A stretch of DNA of 64,000 bases from Herbaspirillum aquaticum (GCF_002213425.1 NZ_NJGV01000007.1:186001-250000); one strand, 5' to 3'. Counted from the first letter of the stretch, positions 27,558-37,900 are shown. Made by a program: numbers and translations. Notes: generated from the letters alone by a model not told the origin.

Positions 27558-30308
27558 ATGCCTGTAAATACCAACAAGAAGCTTGCCCGATCCCAGATGA
27601 AGACCCTGAGCGCCGCCCTTGCGCTGGCCATGGCCTTGCCGCTGGGGGCGCAAGCCGCCGCCCTGGGCAAGCTGACCGTGCTGTCGGCACTGGGACAGCC
27701 GCTGCGGGCCGAAATCGAGGTGACCTCGGTCGCCGCAGCCGAAGCAGGCAAGCTGACGGCACGCCTGGCGCCGGCCGAGGCTTTCCGCCGCGCCAACATG
27801 GACTACAACCCGGTCCTGAGCTCCTTGTCCATCGTGCTGGAACAGCGCCAGGGGCGTCATTTCATCCGCATCAGTTCTTCCCAGCCGGTCAGCGATCCCT
27901 TCGTCGACCTGCTGCTGGAACTGGGCTCCGGCGAATCGCGCCAGTTGCGTGAATACACCTTCCTGCTCGACCCGCCGGACAGCAAGACCCCGCGTAATGC
28001 CCAGGTCGCGCCGCTGACGCCGGGCAATGCGCCGGCAGCGGCTGCCAGCGCTGCGCCTGCCGCGCCTGCTGCGGCTGCTGCGGCTGCTGCACCCGCACCG
28101 GCTGCGCCGGAAACGGCTGCGGCGTCTGCGGCGGCACCGGCCGCCGCACAGGCGGCTCCCGCGGCTCCGGCGACGCCAGCGGCTCCGGCGGCTGAACCCG
28201 CGGCGCCTGCCGCGCAGGCCGCACCGGCAGCCGCGGCTGCCCCCAGCGCCCCGATTCCGGTCAGCGGCGAAGAGCCTGCCACCAGCATCGTGCAGCGTGC
28301 GGCCCCTTCCGCACTGGCCGAAGAATTGATCCGCCGCCAGCAAGCCGCTCCTGAAAACACCCCGGCCTCGGCCAGCCCGGAGGCCATGGCCGCCGCCCCG
28401 GCCGCACCCGCCGCCTCGGGCAGCGGTTCGGCACCGGCAGCCCCGGCGGCGGCCCCGGCCGCTGGCAAGAGCGGTGATTACCGCGTCAAGCAGGGTGACA
28501 CCCTGGCCGGTATCGCCGCCCGCAACCAGCAAGCCAATGTTTCGCTGGACCAGATGCTGATCGCGCTTTACCGCGCCAATCCGGATGCTTTCCAGGGCAA
28601 CAACATCAATCGCCTGCGCGCCGGCAAGATCCTGGCGATCCCGGATCAGCCAACCGCTGCGGCGGTTGACCGTGACGAAGCACGCGGCATGGTGGTGGCG
28701 CAAGCCCAGGACTTCAACGCCTATCGCAACAAGCTGGCCGGCCAGGTGGCCAACGCGCCTGCCGGCAAGGCTGGCAGCAACCGCCAGAGCGGCGGTGGCA
28801 AGATCACCGCGCGGGTGGAGGAGCGCTCCGGCACCCAGGATGCGCGTGATCGCCTGGAGCTGTCGCGCGCCAGCAAGACCCGTGGCAAGACCGGCAATGC
28901 CGGCGCTGCGGCCGAAGACAAGGCGGCCAGCGAGCGCGCCCTGGCCGAAGCCAATGACCGCGTCAAGGACCTGGAAAAGAACGTCGACAATCTCCAGAAA
29001 CTGCTGGAGCTGAAGAACAAGACCATCGCCGACCTGACCGCCCAGCAACAGAAGGAGGCCGAGGCCGCCAAGCCGGCAGCAGCGCCTGCCATGGCGGCGG
29101 CTGCCGCCGACAAGCCGGCCGAGGGTGGCGAGACCAAGCCGGAGGACAAGCCCGCGCCTGCTGCCGCACCGGCCCCCGTGGCTGCACCGGCCACCCCGGC
29201 TGCGGCCCCGGCCGCACCGGCGGACAAAGCCGCCAAGTCCGGCGGTTTCATGGACAAGGTCAAGGAGAATCCCTACATTCTCGCCGGAGCAGGTCTCCTG
29301 GTGGCCCTGCTGGCTGCCGGTGGTGGCGTGCTGGCCATGCGCCGCCGCAAGAAGAAGTCCGAGGACGGACCGGCTGAACCTGCCATCGAGCCTGAGCCTG
29401 CCCCTTCCCCCGAGCCTGTCGTCGCCGCCGCCGTCCCGGTGGCCGAGCCTGAACCCGAGCCCGAGCCCGAAGCCGAACCGGCGGTGGAGCCCGTGGCGGC
29501 ACCGGCCGAAGCGGCCGTGGTGGAGGAGGCCCCGGTCGATCCGATCGCCGAGGCTGACATGTACATCGCCTACGGCCGTGACGAACAGGCCGAGGACATC
29601 CTCAAGCTGGCCTTGCAGGCCCAGCCCGAGCGCCAGGCCCTGCATGCCAAGCTGCTGGAGATCTACGCCAAGCGCGGCGACGTCGACAATTTCAACCGCG
29701 TGGCGTTGAACCTGCATGCCCTCAGCGGCGGCCTCAACGAGACCTGGGTCAAGGCCGCAGCGCTGGGCCTCTCCATCGATCCGACCAATCCGCTCTATGG
29801 CGGTACGCCTGCCGAGCCGGAGCCTGAGCCTGAAGAAGCCCCGGGCATGGAATTCGACCTGTCCGATTTCAAGGCCGCCGAGGTGCAGCCGGACGCCAAC
29901 CCGGCGCCGGCAGCCGCGATGGATCTGGGCAAGGACATCGACTTCGACCTGGATCTGGAAAACGGCGCCAAGCCGGATGCGGACGAGCCCATCCTGCCGG
30001 CTTCCAGCGGCGCGGCTTCGGCCTCGATGCTGCTGGACAGTCTTGACGATGCGCCGGCTGCCACGACCCTGGCCGACCTGGACCTGAGCCTGCCGGAAGA
30101 CACCCCGGCCCCGTCGGCGGCGAACATCCTGGAAGAGGACGAGGAATCGGCCTTCGAGCAGGAGATGACCACCAAGCTGGACCTGGCCGCCGCCTATGAA
30201 GAAATCGGCGACAAGGAAGGCGCCCGCGAATTGCTGGAAGAGGTGATGCGCGGCGGCAACGACGCCCAGGTGGCGCGCGCCAAGGCCATGATCGCCGCCC
30301 TCGGCTGA
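27558..30308 (+). CDS. fimV: FimV/HubP-like peptidoglycan-binding polar protein
   Basis: 916-residue inner-membrane protein organising poles and type IV pili. In order: a signal peptide (GAQA, about residue 33); the FimV N-terminal domain (about 34-150); a long Ala/Pro-rich linker; a LysM domain (about 308-362, YRVKQGDTLAGIA); a coiled coil (about 455-510); a second Ala/Pro linker; one transmembrane helix (about 573-592) followed by RRRKKK; an acidic Glu/Pro-rich stretch; TPR-like segments; and the conserved FimV C-terminal domain (about 870-916, EIGDKEGARELLEEV). No clear ribosome binding site precedes the ATG at 27558; the in-frame ATG at 27597 is an alternative that gives a more usual signal peptide. 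Confidence 0.92.
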   Translation: MPVNTNKKLARSQMKTLSAALALAMALPLGAQAAALGKLTVLSALGQPLRAEIEVTSVAAAEAGKLTARLAPAEAFRRANMDYNPVLSSLSIVLEQRQGRHFIRISSSQPVSDPFVDLLLELGSGESRQLREYTFLLDPPDSKTPRNAQVAPLTPGNAPAAAASAAPAAPAAAAAAAAPAPAAPETAAASAAAPAAAQAAPAAPATPAAPAAEPAAPAAQAAPAAAAAPSAPIPVSGEEPATSIVQRAAPSALAEELIRRQQAAPENTPASASPEAMAAAPAAPAASGSGSAPAAPAAAPAAGKSGDYRVKQGDTLAGIAARNQQANVSLDQMLIALYRANPDAFQGNNINRLRAGKILAIPDQPTAAAVDRDEARGMVVAQAQDFNAYRNKLAGQVANAPAGKAGSNRQSGGGKITARVEERSGTQDARDRLELSRASKTRGKTGNAGAAAEDKAASERALAEANDRVKDLEKNVDNLQKLLELKNKTIADLTAQQQKEAEAAKPAAAPAMAAAAADKPAEGGETKPEDKPAPAAAPAPVAAPATPAAAPAAPADKAAKSGGFMDKVKENPYILAGAGLLVALLAAGGGVLAMRRRKKKSEDGPAEPAIEPEPAPSPEPVVAAAVPVAEPEPEPEPEAEPAVEPVAAPAEAAVVEEAPVDPIAEADMYIAYGRDEQAEDILKLALQAQPERQALHAKLLEIYAKRGDVDNFNRVALNLHALSGGLNETWVKAAALGLSIDPTNPLYGGTPAEPEPEPEEAPGMEFDLSDFKAAEVQPDANPAPAAAMDLGKDIDFDLDLENGAKPDADEPILPASSGAASASMLLDSLDDAPAATTLADLDLSLPEDTPAPSAANILEEDEESAFEQEMTTKLDLAAAYEEIGDKEGARELLEEVMRGGNDAQVARAKAMIAALG

Positions 30309-30345
30309 TCCCGGCCTAGGGAGCGATTACAATAGCTTCATCTCG

Positions 30346-30378
30346 CGGGCAGCTCGCATGAGCTGCCCGTTCGTTTTT
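30346..30378 (+). terminator. Intrinsic terminator after fimV
   Basis: A perfect ten-base stem (30346-30355 with 30360-30369), a GCAT loop and then TTCGTTTTT. Confidence 0.85.
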
Positions 30379-30470
30379 ATCGTGCCGCCAGACCGTGGTG
30401 TGCGGGCTGTATGAAGCTTTCTGCAGGCTCGCGCAGGACCCCGGCCGTTGGCGACAAGCAGTGAATATCC

Positions 30471-31379
30471 ATGACAGAACTTTCTTCCCCGTCCCAGGGG
30501 CTGCGCCGCGTGGTGCTGGGCGTGCAATATGACGGCGCCAGCTGGCAGGGCTGGCAGACCCAGCCGCACCGCCAGACCGTGCAGGACCAGCTGGAAGCGG
30601 CCCTGCAGCGCTTCAGCACGACGCCGATTGCCACCACCTGCGCTGGCCGCACCGATTCGGGCGTCCATGCGCTGGAGCAGGTGGTGCATTTCGATACGGC
30701 CATTGCCCGCGACAGCTTTTCCTGGGTGCGTGGCACCAATGCGTTTTTACCGCCCACGATCGCGGTGCGTTGGGCCTGCGAACTGCCGTGGGTCGATGAT
30801 GCGGCCATTGCCGGTGCCAGTGCCGCCGCCCAGGCGGCCGAGTTGCACGGGGCCGAGCGGGAAGGGGCCGAGAGCCTGGCGCAGTTCGGTTTCCATGCGC
30901 GTTTTTCGGCCATCGCCCGGACCTATCACTACGTGCTCTACAACCACGCGGTGCGCTCGCCGCTGCTGGCCGGCAAAGCTGGCTGGACCTTCCGCCCGCT
31001 GGACGCGGACCGCATGCACCAGGCCGCGCAACACCTGATCGGTGAACATGACTTCACCAGCTTTCGCGCCGTGGAATGCCAGGCCAAGTCTCCGGTACGC
31101 AAGATGGAGAGCATCGCCGTGCGCCGCCACGGCGACATGGTCGTCTTCACCCTCAAGGCCAATGCCTTCCTGCACCACATGGTGCGCAACATCGTCGGTT
31201 CCTTGATCGTGGTCGGCAGCGGCAAGCAGGGGCCGGAATGGATGGGGGAGGTGCTGGCCCTGCGCGACCGCAGCCGCGCCGCGCCGACCTTCATGCCTGA
31301 CGGCCTGTACCTGGCGCGGGTCGACTATCCGGATAGCTGGGCGCTGCCGCAGGAGGCGCGTTCCTGGCCCTGGCTGTAA
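30471..31379 (+). CDS. truA: tRNA pseudouridine synthase A
   Basis: 302-residue enzyme that isomerises uridines 38-40 of the tRNA anticodon arm. The catalytic Asp lies in [17 protein letters not shown] (about residue 62), and the C-terminal [16 protein letters not shown] motif is present. It is longer than E. coli TruA (270), with an insert around residues 95-135. The truA-trpF order is conserved among betaproteobacteria; trpF starts 50 bases downstream. Confidence 0.95.
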   Translation: MTELSSPSQGLRRVVLGVQYDGASWQGWQTQPHRQTVQDQLEAALQRFSTTPIATTCAGRTDSGVHALEQVVHFDTAIARDSFSWVRGTNAFLPPTIAVRWACELPWVDDAAIAGASAAAQAAELHGAEREGAESLAQFGFHARFSAIARTYHYVLYNHAVRSPLLAGKAGWTFRPLDADRMHQAAQHLIGEHDFTSFRAVECQAKSPVRKMESIAVRRHGDMVVFTLKANAFLHHMVRNIVGSLIVVGSGKQGPEWMGEVLALRDRSRAAPTFMPDGLYLARVDYPDSWALPQEARSWPWL

Positions 31380-31429
31380 GTGCGTCAGCAGGCTGACCAG
31401 TCGAAGTATTCACCCATGAGGCAATCTCC

Positions 31430-32098
31430 ATGAGCTTTCGTACCCGCATCAAGATCTGTGGCCTGACCCGTGAAGAGGATGTCCGTGCCACCGTGGCCGC
31501 TGGCGCCGATGCGCTGGGCCTGGTGTTCTATCCCAAGAGCCCGCGCTACGTGACGCCGCATCGTGCCGGCGAGCTGGCCCGTGCGGTGCCGCCCTTCGTG
31601 AGCATCGTCGGCCTGTTCGTCAATCCGACCCTGGAAGAGGTGCAGCAGGTGCTGGCCGAGGCCCCCCTGACGGTGCTGCAGTTCCATGGCGACGAAACGC
31701 CCGAGCAGTGCGCCGCCATCGCCCGTGCTGTTGTCAGACCCTTCATGCGCGCGGCCAGAATAGGAAGTTCGACGCAGCCCGCGGATTTGTTAGAATACGA
31801 GCAGGCATATCGCTCCGCCAGTCCGTTTTTCACCGGACTGCTGCTCGACACCCTGGTCGAGGAGTATGGCGGCAGCGGAAAGGTTTTCGATTGGTCTCTC
31901 ATTCCAAAAGAACTCGCGCCTCGGGCCGTTTTGAGTGGTGGCTTGAGCGTACACAACGTCACTGAGGCGGTGGCAGGCGTTCGCCCGTACGCGGTCGACA
32001 TCAGCAGTGGCGTCGAAGCCGCCAAGGGCATCAAGGATGCCGCCAGGATAGAGGCCTTCATCCAGGCCGTGCGTCTGGCCGATGCTACCCCCGTGTAG
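31430..32098 (+). CDS. trpF: Phosphoribosylanthranilate isomerase
   Basis: 222-residue TIM-barrel enzyme of tryptophan synthesis. The N-terminal KICGLTREED contains the catalytic Cys. The central LQFHGDETPEQC and C-terminal LSGGLSVHNV and DISSGVEAAKGIKD phosphate-binding stretches are intact. A stand-alone trpF preceding trpBA, separate from trpC, is usual for betaproteobacteria. Confidence 0.96.
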   Translation: MSFRTRIKICGLTREEDVRATVAAGADALGLVFYPKSPRYVTPHRAGELARAVPPFVSIVGLFVNPTLEEVQQVLAEAPLTVLQFHGDETPEQCAAIARAVVRPFMRAARIGSSTQPADLLEYEQAYRSASPFFTGLLLDTLVEEYGGSGKVFDWSLIPKELAPRAVLSGGLSVHNVTEAVAGVRPYAVDISSGVEAAKGIKDAARIEAFIQAVRLADATPV

Positions 32099-32128
32099 CG
32101 CACCCCCAAAGAGTTTCAGAGGAACACC

Positions 32129-33388
32129 ATGAAAGAATTGAATCCCCTCGGCGGTTTCGCCGAGCGTCAAGCCATTCCCGCCGCCGCCCTGCACCAGACG
32201 GCCCATTACAACCTGCCCGACGCCCGTGGCCACTTCGGTCCCTACGGCGGCAGCTTCGTCTCCGAGACGCTGACCCTGGCCTTGAACGAGCTGCGCGACG
32301 CTTATGCGAAATATCAGCACGATGAGCAGTTCCTGGCCGAATTCCACACCGAACTGAAGCATTTCGTCGGCCGCCCCAGCCCCGTGTATCACGCCAAGCG
32401 CTGGTCCGAGATCGCCGGCGGCGCGCAGATCTACTTCAAGCGGGAAGACCTGAACCACACCGGCGCCCACAAGATCAACAACGTGATCGGCCAGGCCTTG
32501 CTGGCCAAGCGCATGGGCAAGAAGCGCATCATCGCCGAGACCGGGGCCGGCCAGCACGGTGTGGCGACCGCCACCATCTGTGCGCGCTTCGGCATGGAAT
32601 GCATCGTCTACATGGGCAGCGAAGACGTGAAGCGCCAGCTGCAGAACGTCTACCGCATGAACCTGCTGGGCGCCAAGGTGGTGCCGGTGGAATCCGGTTC
32701 CAAGACCTTGAAGGATGCGCTCAATGAAGCCATGCGCGACTGGGTCACCAACGTCGAGACCACTTTCTACATCATCGGTACCGTCGCCGGTCCGCACCCC
32801 TATCCGATGATGGTGCGCGACTTCCAGTCGGTGATCGGCAACGAGTGCATCCAGCAGATGCCGGAAATCGCCTCGCGCCAGCCGGACTACGTGGTGGCTT
32901 GCGTCGGTGGCGGTTCCAACGCCATGGGCATCTTCTATCCCTACATCGACTATCCGGACGTCAAGCTGGTCGGCGTGGAAGCGGCAGGCGATGGCCTGGA
33001 GACCGGCCGCCACTCGGCCTCGCTGACGCTGGGCTCGCCCGGTGTGCTGCACGGCAACCGTACCTACCTGCTGCAGGATGCCAACGGCCAGATCATCGAG
33101 ACCCATTCGGTCTCGGCCGGCCTGGATTATCCGGGCGTGGGTCCGGAACACGCCTGGCTCAAGGACAGCGCCCGCGCCAGCTATGCCTGCATCACCGATG
33201 CCGAAGCGCTGGAAGCCTTCCACAACTGCTGCCGCATCGAAGGCATCATCCCGGCGCTGGAGTCCAGCCATGCCCTGGCCCATGCGGCCAAGCTGGCGGC
33301 CACCTTGCCCAAGGATCAGATCGTCCTGGTCAACCTGTCCGGCCGTGGAGACAAGGACATGCATACCGTGCAACAGCACCAGGCCTGA
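32129..33388 (+). CDS. trpB: Tryptophan synthase beta subunit
   Basis: 419-residue PLP enzyme joining indole and serine. The PLP lysine is K115 in HTGAHKINN. The [18 protein letters not shown] and LSGRGDKD signatures are all present. The conserved core begins at about residue 27 ([15 protein letters not shown]), so there is an N-terminal extension of roughly 25 residues. AGAGGAA before the ATG supports this start, and no later Met precedes the core. It forms the alpha2-beta2 complex with TrpA. Confidence 0.97.
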   Translation: MKELNPLGGFAERQAIPAAALHQTAHYNLPDARGHFGPYGGSFVSETLTLALNELRDAYAKYQHDEQFLAEFHTELKHFVGRPSPVYHAKRWSEIAGGAQIYFKREDLNHTGAHKINNVIGQALLAKRMGKKRIIAETGAGQHGVATATICARFGMECIVYMGSEDVKRQLQNVYRMNLLGAKVVPVESGSKTLKDALNEAMRDWVTNVETTFYIIGTVAGPHPYPMMVRDFQSVIGNECIQQMPEIASRQPDYVVACVGGGSNAMGIFYPYIDYPDVKLVGVEAAGDGLETGRHSASLTLGSPGVLHGNRTYLLQDANGQIIETHSVSAGLDYPGVGPEHAWLKDSARASYACITDAEALEAFHNCCRIEGIIPALESSHALAHAAKLAATLPKDQIVLVNLSGRGDKDMHTVQQHQA

Positions 33389-33463
33389 CCCCAGGCCGGC
33401 GCGCACGTGCCGGCCGGTCCTGCGGGGCCGGCCGGTGGTTTCGACAAAACAATTCATCTCATC

Positions 33464-34261
33464 ATGTCCAGAATCCAGACCACCTTCTCCCAACTGGCCG
33501 AGCAGAAGCGCAAGGCCCTCATTACCTTCATTACCGCCGGCGACCCGGCTCCCGAGCTGACCGTGCCGCTGCTGCATGCGCTGGTGGCCGGCGGCGTCGA
33601 CATCCTCGAACTGGGTGTGCCGTTCTCCGACCCCATGGCCGAAGGCCCGGTGATCCAGCGCGCCTGCGAACGCGCCCTGAAATTCGGCATCAGCACCCAC
33701 GACGTGCTGGGCTATGTGCGTGAATTCCGCAAGACCAACAGCCACACCCCCATCGTGCTGATGGGCTATGCCAACCCCATCGAACGCTTTGGCGTGGATG
33801 CCTTCATCGCCGCAGCCAGCGAAGCGGGCGTGGATGGCACCATCGTGGTGGACTATCCGCCCGAGGAATGTGAAGAATTCTCCCAAAAGATGCAGGCCCA
33901 GGGCATGGACCCGATCTTCCTGCTGGCCCCGACCTCCTCGGAAGAGCGTATCCGCCAGGTGGCGGCCGTCAGCAGCGGCTTCTGCTATTACGTTTCGTTG
34001 AAGGGCGTCACCGGCGCCGGCCATATCGACACGGCCGAAGTGGCCGAGCGCATCGCCGCCATCCGCCAGCACGTGAAGCTGCCCATCGCGGTGGGCTTCG
34101 GCATCCGGGATGGCGCTACCGCCCGCACCGTCGGCAGCGTGGCCGATGGCGTCGTGATCGGCAGCCGCATCATCGCCGAGCTGGAAAATACCCCGCACGA
34201 CAAGGCCTGCGAAGCAGTGCAAGCCTTCGTCACCGATATCCGCCAGGCGCTGGACGCCTGA
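33464..34261 (+). CDS. trpA: Tryptophan synthase alpha subunit
   Basis: 265-residue TIM barrel cleaving indole-3-glycerol phosphate. The catalytic Glu is in [15 protein letters not shown], and the C-terminal [11 protein letters not shown] and GSRIIAELE phosphate-binding segments are intact. The ATG at 33464 ([11 protein letters not shown]) matches the family start, although the open frame reaches back to 33407. It follows trpB by 75 bases and is closed by a terminator. Confidence 0.97.
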   Translation: MSRIQTTFSQLAEQKRKALITFITAGDPAPELTVPLLHALVAGGVDILELGVPFSDPMAEGPVIQRACERALKFGISTHDVLGYVREFRKTNSHTPIVLMGYANPIERFGVDAFIAAASEAGVDGTIVVDYPPEECEEFSQKMQAQGMDPIFLLAPTSSEERIRQVAAVSSGFCYYVSLKGVTGAGHIDTAEVAERIAAIRQHVKLPIAVGFGIRDGATARTVGSVADGVVIGSRIIAELENTPHDKACEAVQAFVTDIRQALDA

Positions 34262-34305
34262 ACGGCAGCGCCCCGGCCTGGCAGGGCAGGGGAGTGCAAT
34301 GAGGA

Positions 34306-34336
34306 GCCTCCGGCAGCGTCCGGGGGCTTTGTTTTT
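34306..34336 (+). terminator. Intrinsic terminator after trpA
   Basis: An eight-base stem with one wobble (34306-34313 with 34320-34327), then TTTGTTTTTT. Confidence 0.75.
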
Positions 34337-34458
34337 TGATATGGCGCAAGCCGGCAGCGGGCAGTTTATTGCCATCAGGAAAGCATGACCGTGCTTTACG
34401 TCCGCCGCCGGTGGGCTCTGGTACAATGCGCGCCACCGGAAACATCTATGAGGTCTCT

Positions 34459-35328
34459 ATGAGCTGGCTCGAGAAGTTATTGCCACCCCAGATTCAACGC
34501 GGCTCCACCAGCCGCAAAGCCATCCCGGAAGGTTTGTGGGTCAAGTGCCCCTCCTGCGAGGCCGTGCTGTACCGTACCGACCTGGAATCGAACCTGCATG
34601 TCTGCCCCAAGTGCAGCCACCACATGCGCATCCGCGCCCGCGCTCGTCTCGATGCCCTGCTCGACGAAGGCGGCCGCTATGAGATCGGCCAGGAAGCCCT
34701 GCCGGTCGATACCCTGAAGTTCAAGGACAGCAAGAAGTACCCTGATCGCCTCAAGGACGCCATGGAATCCACCGGCGAAACCGACGCGATGGTGGTCATG
34801 GGCGGCGCCATCATGACCCTGCCGGTCGTGGTGGCCTGCTTCGAGTTCGAATTCATGGGCGGTTCCATGGGCTCCGTGGTCGGCGAGCGCTTTGCGCGCG
34901 GTGCCCAGGCGGCATTGGAACAGAAGGTCCCCTTCATCTGCATCACCGCCACGGGCGGTGCGCGCATGCAGGAAGGCCTGCTGTCGCTGATGCAGATGGC
35001 CAAGACCACCGCCATGCTGACCAAGCTGTCGGAAAAGAAGCGGCCCTTCATCAGCGTGCTGACCGACCCGACCATGGGCGGCGTTTCGGCATCCTTCGCC
35101 TTCATGGGCGACGTGGTGATGGCCGAACCCAAGGCACTGATCGGCTTTGCCGGCCCGCGCGTGATCGAGAACACGGTGCGCGAGAAGCTGCCAGAAGGCT
35201 TCCAGCGTGCTGAATTCCTGGTTACCAAGGGCGCCATCGACATGATCGTCGACCGCCGCAAGATGCGCGAGGAAATCGCCCATCTGCTGGCCCTGCTGCA
35301 AAATCAGTCCGCCGAAACGGTTTCCTGA
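34459..35328 (+). CDS. accD: Acetyl-CoA carboxylase carboxyltransferase beta subunit
   Basis: 289-residue subunit of the carboxyltransferase that makes malonyl-CoA for fatty acid synthesis. A four-Cys zinc ribbon (CPSC and CPKC separated by 16 residues) is at about residues 28-50. The crotonase-fold core carries [15 protein letters not shown] and TGGARMQEG. The start [10 protein letters not shown] is the family N-terminus. A TACAAT hexamer at 34422-34427 may be the promoter -10. The trpA-accD-folC order is widely conserved. Confidence 0.97.
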   Translation: MSWLEKLLPPQIQRGSTSRKAIPEGLWVKCPSCEAVLYRTDLESNLHVCPKCSHHMRIRARARLDALLDEGGRYEIGQEALPVDTLKFKDSKKYPDRLKDAMESTGETDAMVVMGGAIMTLPVVVACFEFEFMGGSMGSVVGERFARGAQAALEQKVPFICITATGGARMQEGLLSLMQMAKTTAMLTKLSEKKRPFISVLTDPTMGGVSASFAFMGDVVMAEPKALIGFAGPRVIENTVREKLPEGFQRAEFLVTKGAIDMIVDRRKMREEIAHLLALLQNQSAETVS

Positions 35329-35346
35329 TTAGCCGCTATACTTCAG

Positions 35347-35386
35347 GCCCGGATTTGCAGAAGTGCAAATCCGGGCTTTGTCTTTT
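35347..35386 (+). terminator. Intrinsic terminator after accD
   Basis: A perfect 13-base stem (35347-35359 with 35364-35376), a GAAG loop and then TTTGTCTTTT. Confidence 0.9.
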
Positions 35387-35399
35387 CGACATCCGCAAG

Positions 35400-35423
35400 C
35401 CGTAATCCGTAATCCGTAATCCG
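35400..35423 (+). repeat. Short tandem repeat CCGTAAT upstream of folC
   Basis: Three and a half perfect copies of the seven-base unit CCGTAAT, about 37 bases before the folC ATG, between the accD terminator and folC. Confidence 0.9.
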
Positions 35424-35459
35424 TTTTTCGAGCAGCCGCTTCACCGACCGAGACGCGCC

Positions 35460-36773
35460 ATGACTTCCCAAGCCTCCCCGACTCCCGCCACCCTCAATGA
35501 ATGGCTGGCCCTGCTGGAACAACGCCATTTCAAGCAGATCGACATGGGCCTGGACCGCGTGCAGGCCGTGAAGGAAAAGCTCGACATCCGCTTCGACTGC
35601 CCCGTCATCATGGTGGCCGGCACCAATGGCAAGGGTTCTACCTGTGCCATGCTGGAATCGATCCTGTTGCGCGCCGGTTACCGCGTGGGCCTGTACATCA
35701 AGCCGCATTTCCTGCATTTCAATGAACGTGCCCGCCTGTCCGGCGACATGGCCAGCGATGCCCAGCTGATTGCCGCCTTCGAAGCGGTGGAAGCGCAGCG
35801 CGGCGACATCTCGCTGACCTATTTCGAATTCACCACCCTGGCGATCATGAAGCTGCTGGCCGATGCCAAGCAGGATGTGGTGATCCTGGAAGTCGGCCTG
35901 GGCGGGCGCCTGGATGCGGTCAACGTGATCGATGCCGATGTGGCCATCGTCACCAGCATCGACATCGACCACACCGAATACCTGGGCGAGACCCGCGAAG
36001 AGATCGGTTTCGAGAAGGCCGGCATCTTCCGTCCCGGCAAGGTGGCCGTGTGCGGCGACCCGGTGCCGCCCAAGTCGCTCATTGCCCACGCCGAGAAGAT
36101 TGGCGCCGACCTGTGGCTGATGGGCCGTGATTTCAATTACCAGGGCGACAAACAGCAATGGGCCTACGGCGGACGTGGTATGCGCCGCAATTCGCTGGCC
36201 TATCCCAGCCTGCGCGGCGCCAACCAGATCTTGAACGCCTCGGCCGCCTTGGCCGCGCTGGAAGCCCTGCGTGAAGTGCTGCCCGTGGGTGCCCAGGAAG
36301 TGCGTACGGGCCTGGCCACGGTGGAGCTGCCGGGCCGCTTCCAGGTGCTGCCGGGCCAGCCGCTGGTGATCCTGGATGTGGCGCACAATCCGCATGCGGC
36401 CGCCACGCTGGCGCAGAACCTGGACAACATGGGCTTCCACCCTTATACCTATGCGGTGTTCGGCTCCATGCTGGACAAGGACATCGAAGGCGTCATCGGC
36501 CACCTCAAGGACAAGATCGACCACTGGTGCGTGACCGATCTGCCGCTGCCGCGCGCGGCCAGCGCGCAACAGCTCAAGGAAGCCCTGCTGGGCGCCGGCG
36601 TGCAGCCGGAATTCAGGCGGGACGCGGCGCGCAGCGTAGAAACCTTCACTACACCGGCCGAGGCGTATGCAAATGCATTAAGCAGAGCAGGGGAGAATGA
36701 TAGAATTGTGGTTTTCGGGTCCTTCCTGACCGTAGCCGGCGTCATGCAGGCGCGCCGCCCCGGTCTGCACTGA
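35460..36773 (+). CDS. folC: Dihydrofolate synthase / folylpolyglutamate synthase
   Basis: 437-residue ATP-dependent ligase adding glutamates to folates. The P-loop GTNGKGST is near residue 56, the Mur-ligase-like central domain carries ITSIDIDHTEYLGET, and the C-terminal ligase domain has LDVAHNPHAA. Position before the SPOR protein, cvpA and purF is the conserved proteobacterial folC-dedD-cvpA-purF order. Confidence 0.96.
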   Translation: MTSQASPTPATLNEWLALLEQRHFKQIDMGLDRVQAVKEKLDIRFDCPVIMVAGTNGKGSTCAMLESILLRAGYRVGLYIKPHFLHFNERARLSGDMASDAQLIAAFEAVEAQRGDISLTYFEFTTLAIMKLLADAKQDVVILEVGLGGRLDAVNVIDADVAIVTSIDIDHTEYLGETREEIGFEKAGIFRPGKVAVCGDPVPPKSLIAHAEKIGADLWLMGRDFNYQGDKQQWAYGGRGMRRNSLAYPSLRGANQILNASAALAALEALREVLPVGAQEVRTGLATVELPGRFQVLPGQPLVILDVAHNPHAAATLAQNLDNMGFHPYTYAVFGSMLDKDIEGVIGHLKDKIDHWCVTDLPLPRAASAQQLKEALLGAGVQPEFRRDAARSVETFTTPAEAYANALSRAGENDRIVVFGSFLTVAGVMQARRPGLH

Positions 36774-36879
36774 TCCCGAACCCGCGTTCCGGAGCCGGCC
36801 GCCTTTGCCCGGCGGTGCCAGGGCCTGAGTGGCCAGGCAGGTTTTCCACGATTTCCAGATCAATTCAAGACGACTCCGC

Positions 36880-37866
36880 ATGGGCTTGTTCTCGTTTTTC
36901 CGTAAAAACAAGCAGGATTCTTCTGCTGACCAAGGGTCCTTCCGTTCACGTTCCGAGGAGCAATCTTCCGTCATCCGCAGCCGTAGCAGCCGCAGTGCAG
37001 CCAACGGCGCCGCTGGCACCGGCCGCAGCAGCCGCAGCAAGGCGGGCAAGGATGCCGCCGCCGATCCGCTGTTGCCAGAAAAGAAACGCGCCCGCCGCCG
37101 CCTGATCGGCGCCGTCGCGTTGGCACTGGCGGTGGTGATCGTGTTGCCGATGATCCTCGATTCCGAGCCCAAGCCGCTCAACGACGACATCGCCATCCAG
37201 ATCCCGTCCAAGGACCAGCCGGCTGCCGATGCGGCCCAGCCGGGTGGCCGCGATGCCAAGCAAGCCTCGCTGGACCAGAAGGAAGAGATCGTCGAGCCGT
37301 CCAGCATCGCCCCTGAACCGGCTGCAGCCACACCGGCTGCCCCGGCCCAGCCGGTGACGCCGCCGGTGGCCGCGGTGGCGCCCAAGGTGGTGGAGAAGGC
37401 GAGCGAAAAACCGACCGAAAAGCCGGTCGAGAAGCCCGTTGAAAAGCCGGTGCACAAGGCCGAGGAAAAGAAGCCGGCCGTGGCCGAGCACAAGGAAGAA
37501 CCGAAGAAGGAAGCTGCCAAGCCCAAGGCCCCTGCGCACACCGCCGACGACGATGCGGCGCGAGCGCTGGCGATTCTGGAGGGCAAGCCGGCCAGTGCGG
37601 CTGCGGCCCCGGCGGAGAAGAAACCGGCCGCTGCTGGCGGCAAGTTCGTCATCCAGGTGGCTGCGCTGGCCACCCAGGATAAGGTCAATGAATTGCGCAA
37701 CAAGCTCAGCGCCGCCGGCATCCATTCGTATACGCAAAAGATCGCAACCGAGGCAGGAGAGCGCACGCGCATTCGCGTGGGCCCCTTCGCCAGCCGCGAG
37801 GAAGCCGAGCGCATGGGCGGCCGAATCAAGAAGCTGGGCCTGAATGCCACGATTGTTCCTGCTTGA
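36880..37866 (+). CDS. SPOR-domain cell-division protein (DedD-like)
   Basis: 328-residue bitopic membrane protein. A basic cytoplasmic N-terminus (about 1-73) precedes one transmembrane helix (about 74-92). A periplasmic linker carries Lys/Glu/Pro-rich repeats (EKPTEKPVEKP). A C-terminal SPOR domain (about 257-328) binds denuded glycans at the septum. ATG at 36880 (MGLFSFFRK) is chosen; the frame is open from 36829 but the extra 17 residues look non-coding. Its place between folC and cvpA matches dedD. It is longer than E. coli DedD (220), mainly in the linker. Confidence 0.9.
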   Translation: MGLFSFFRKNKQDSSADQGSFRSRSEEQSSVIRSRSSRSAANGAAGTGRSSRSKAGKDAAADPLLPEKKRARRRLIGAVALALAVVIVLPMILDSEPKPLNDDIAIQIPSKDQPAADAAQPGGRDAKQASLDQKEEIVEPSSIAPEPAAATPAAPAQPVTPPVAAVAPKVVEKASEKPTEKPVEKPVEKPVHKAEEKKPAVAEHKEEPKKEAAKPKAPAHTADDDAARALAILEGKPASAAAAPAEKKPAAAGGKFVIQVAALATQDKVNELRNKLSAAGIHSYTQKIATEAGERTRIRVGPFASREEAERMGGRIKKLGLNATIVPA

Positions 37867-37900
37867 ATTTGGCTACAGATAGCCGCATATTGTTGTCATC

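Noticed and set aside
28027..28329. Arg/Leu-rich frame in the fimV linker as an overlapping gene
   Set aside because: Frameshifted reading of the low-complexity Ala/Pro repeat; no ribosome binding site.
27078..29717. 879-codon minus-strand open frame opposite fimV, rich in Gly/Arg/Cys
   Set aside because: Produced by the Ala/Pro codons of fimV read in reverse; no signal peptide or domains.
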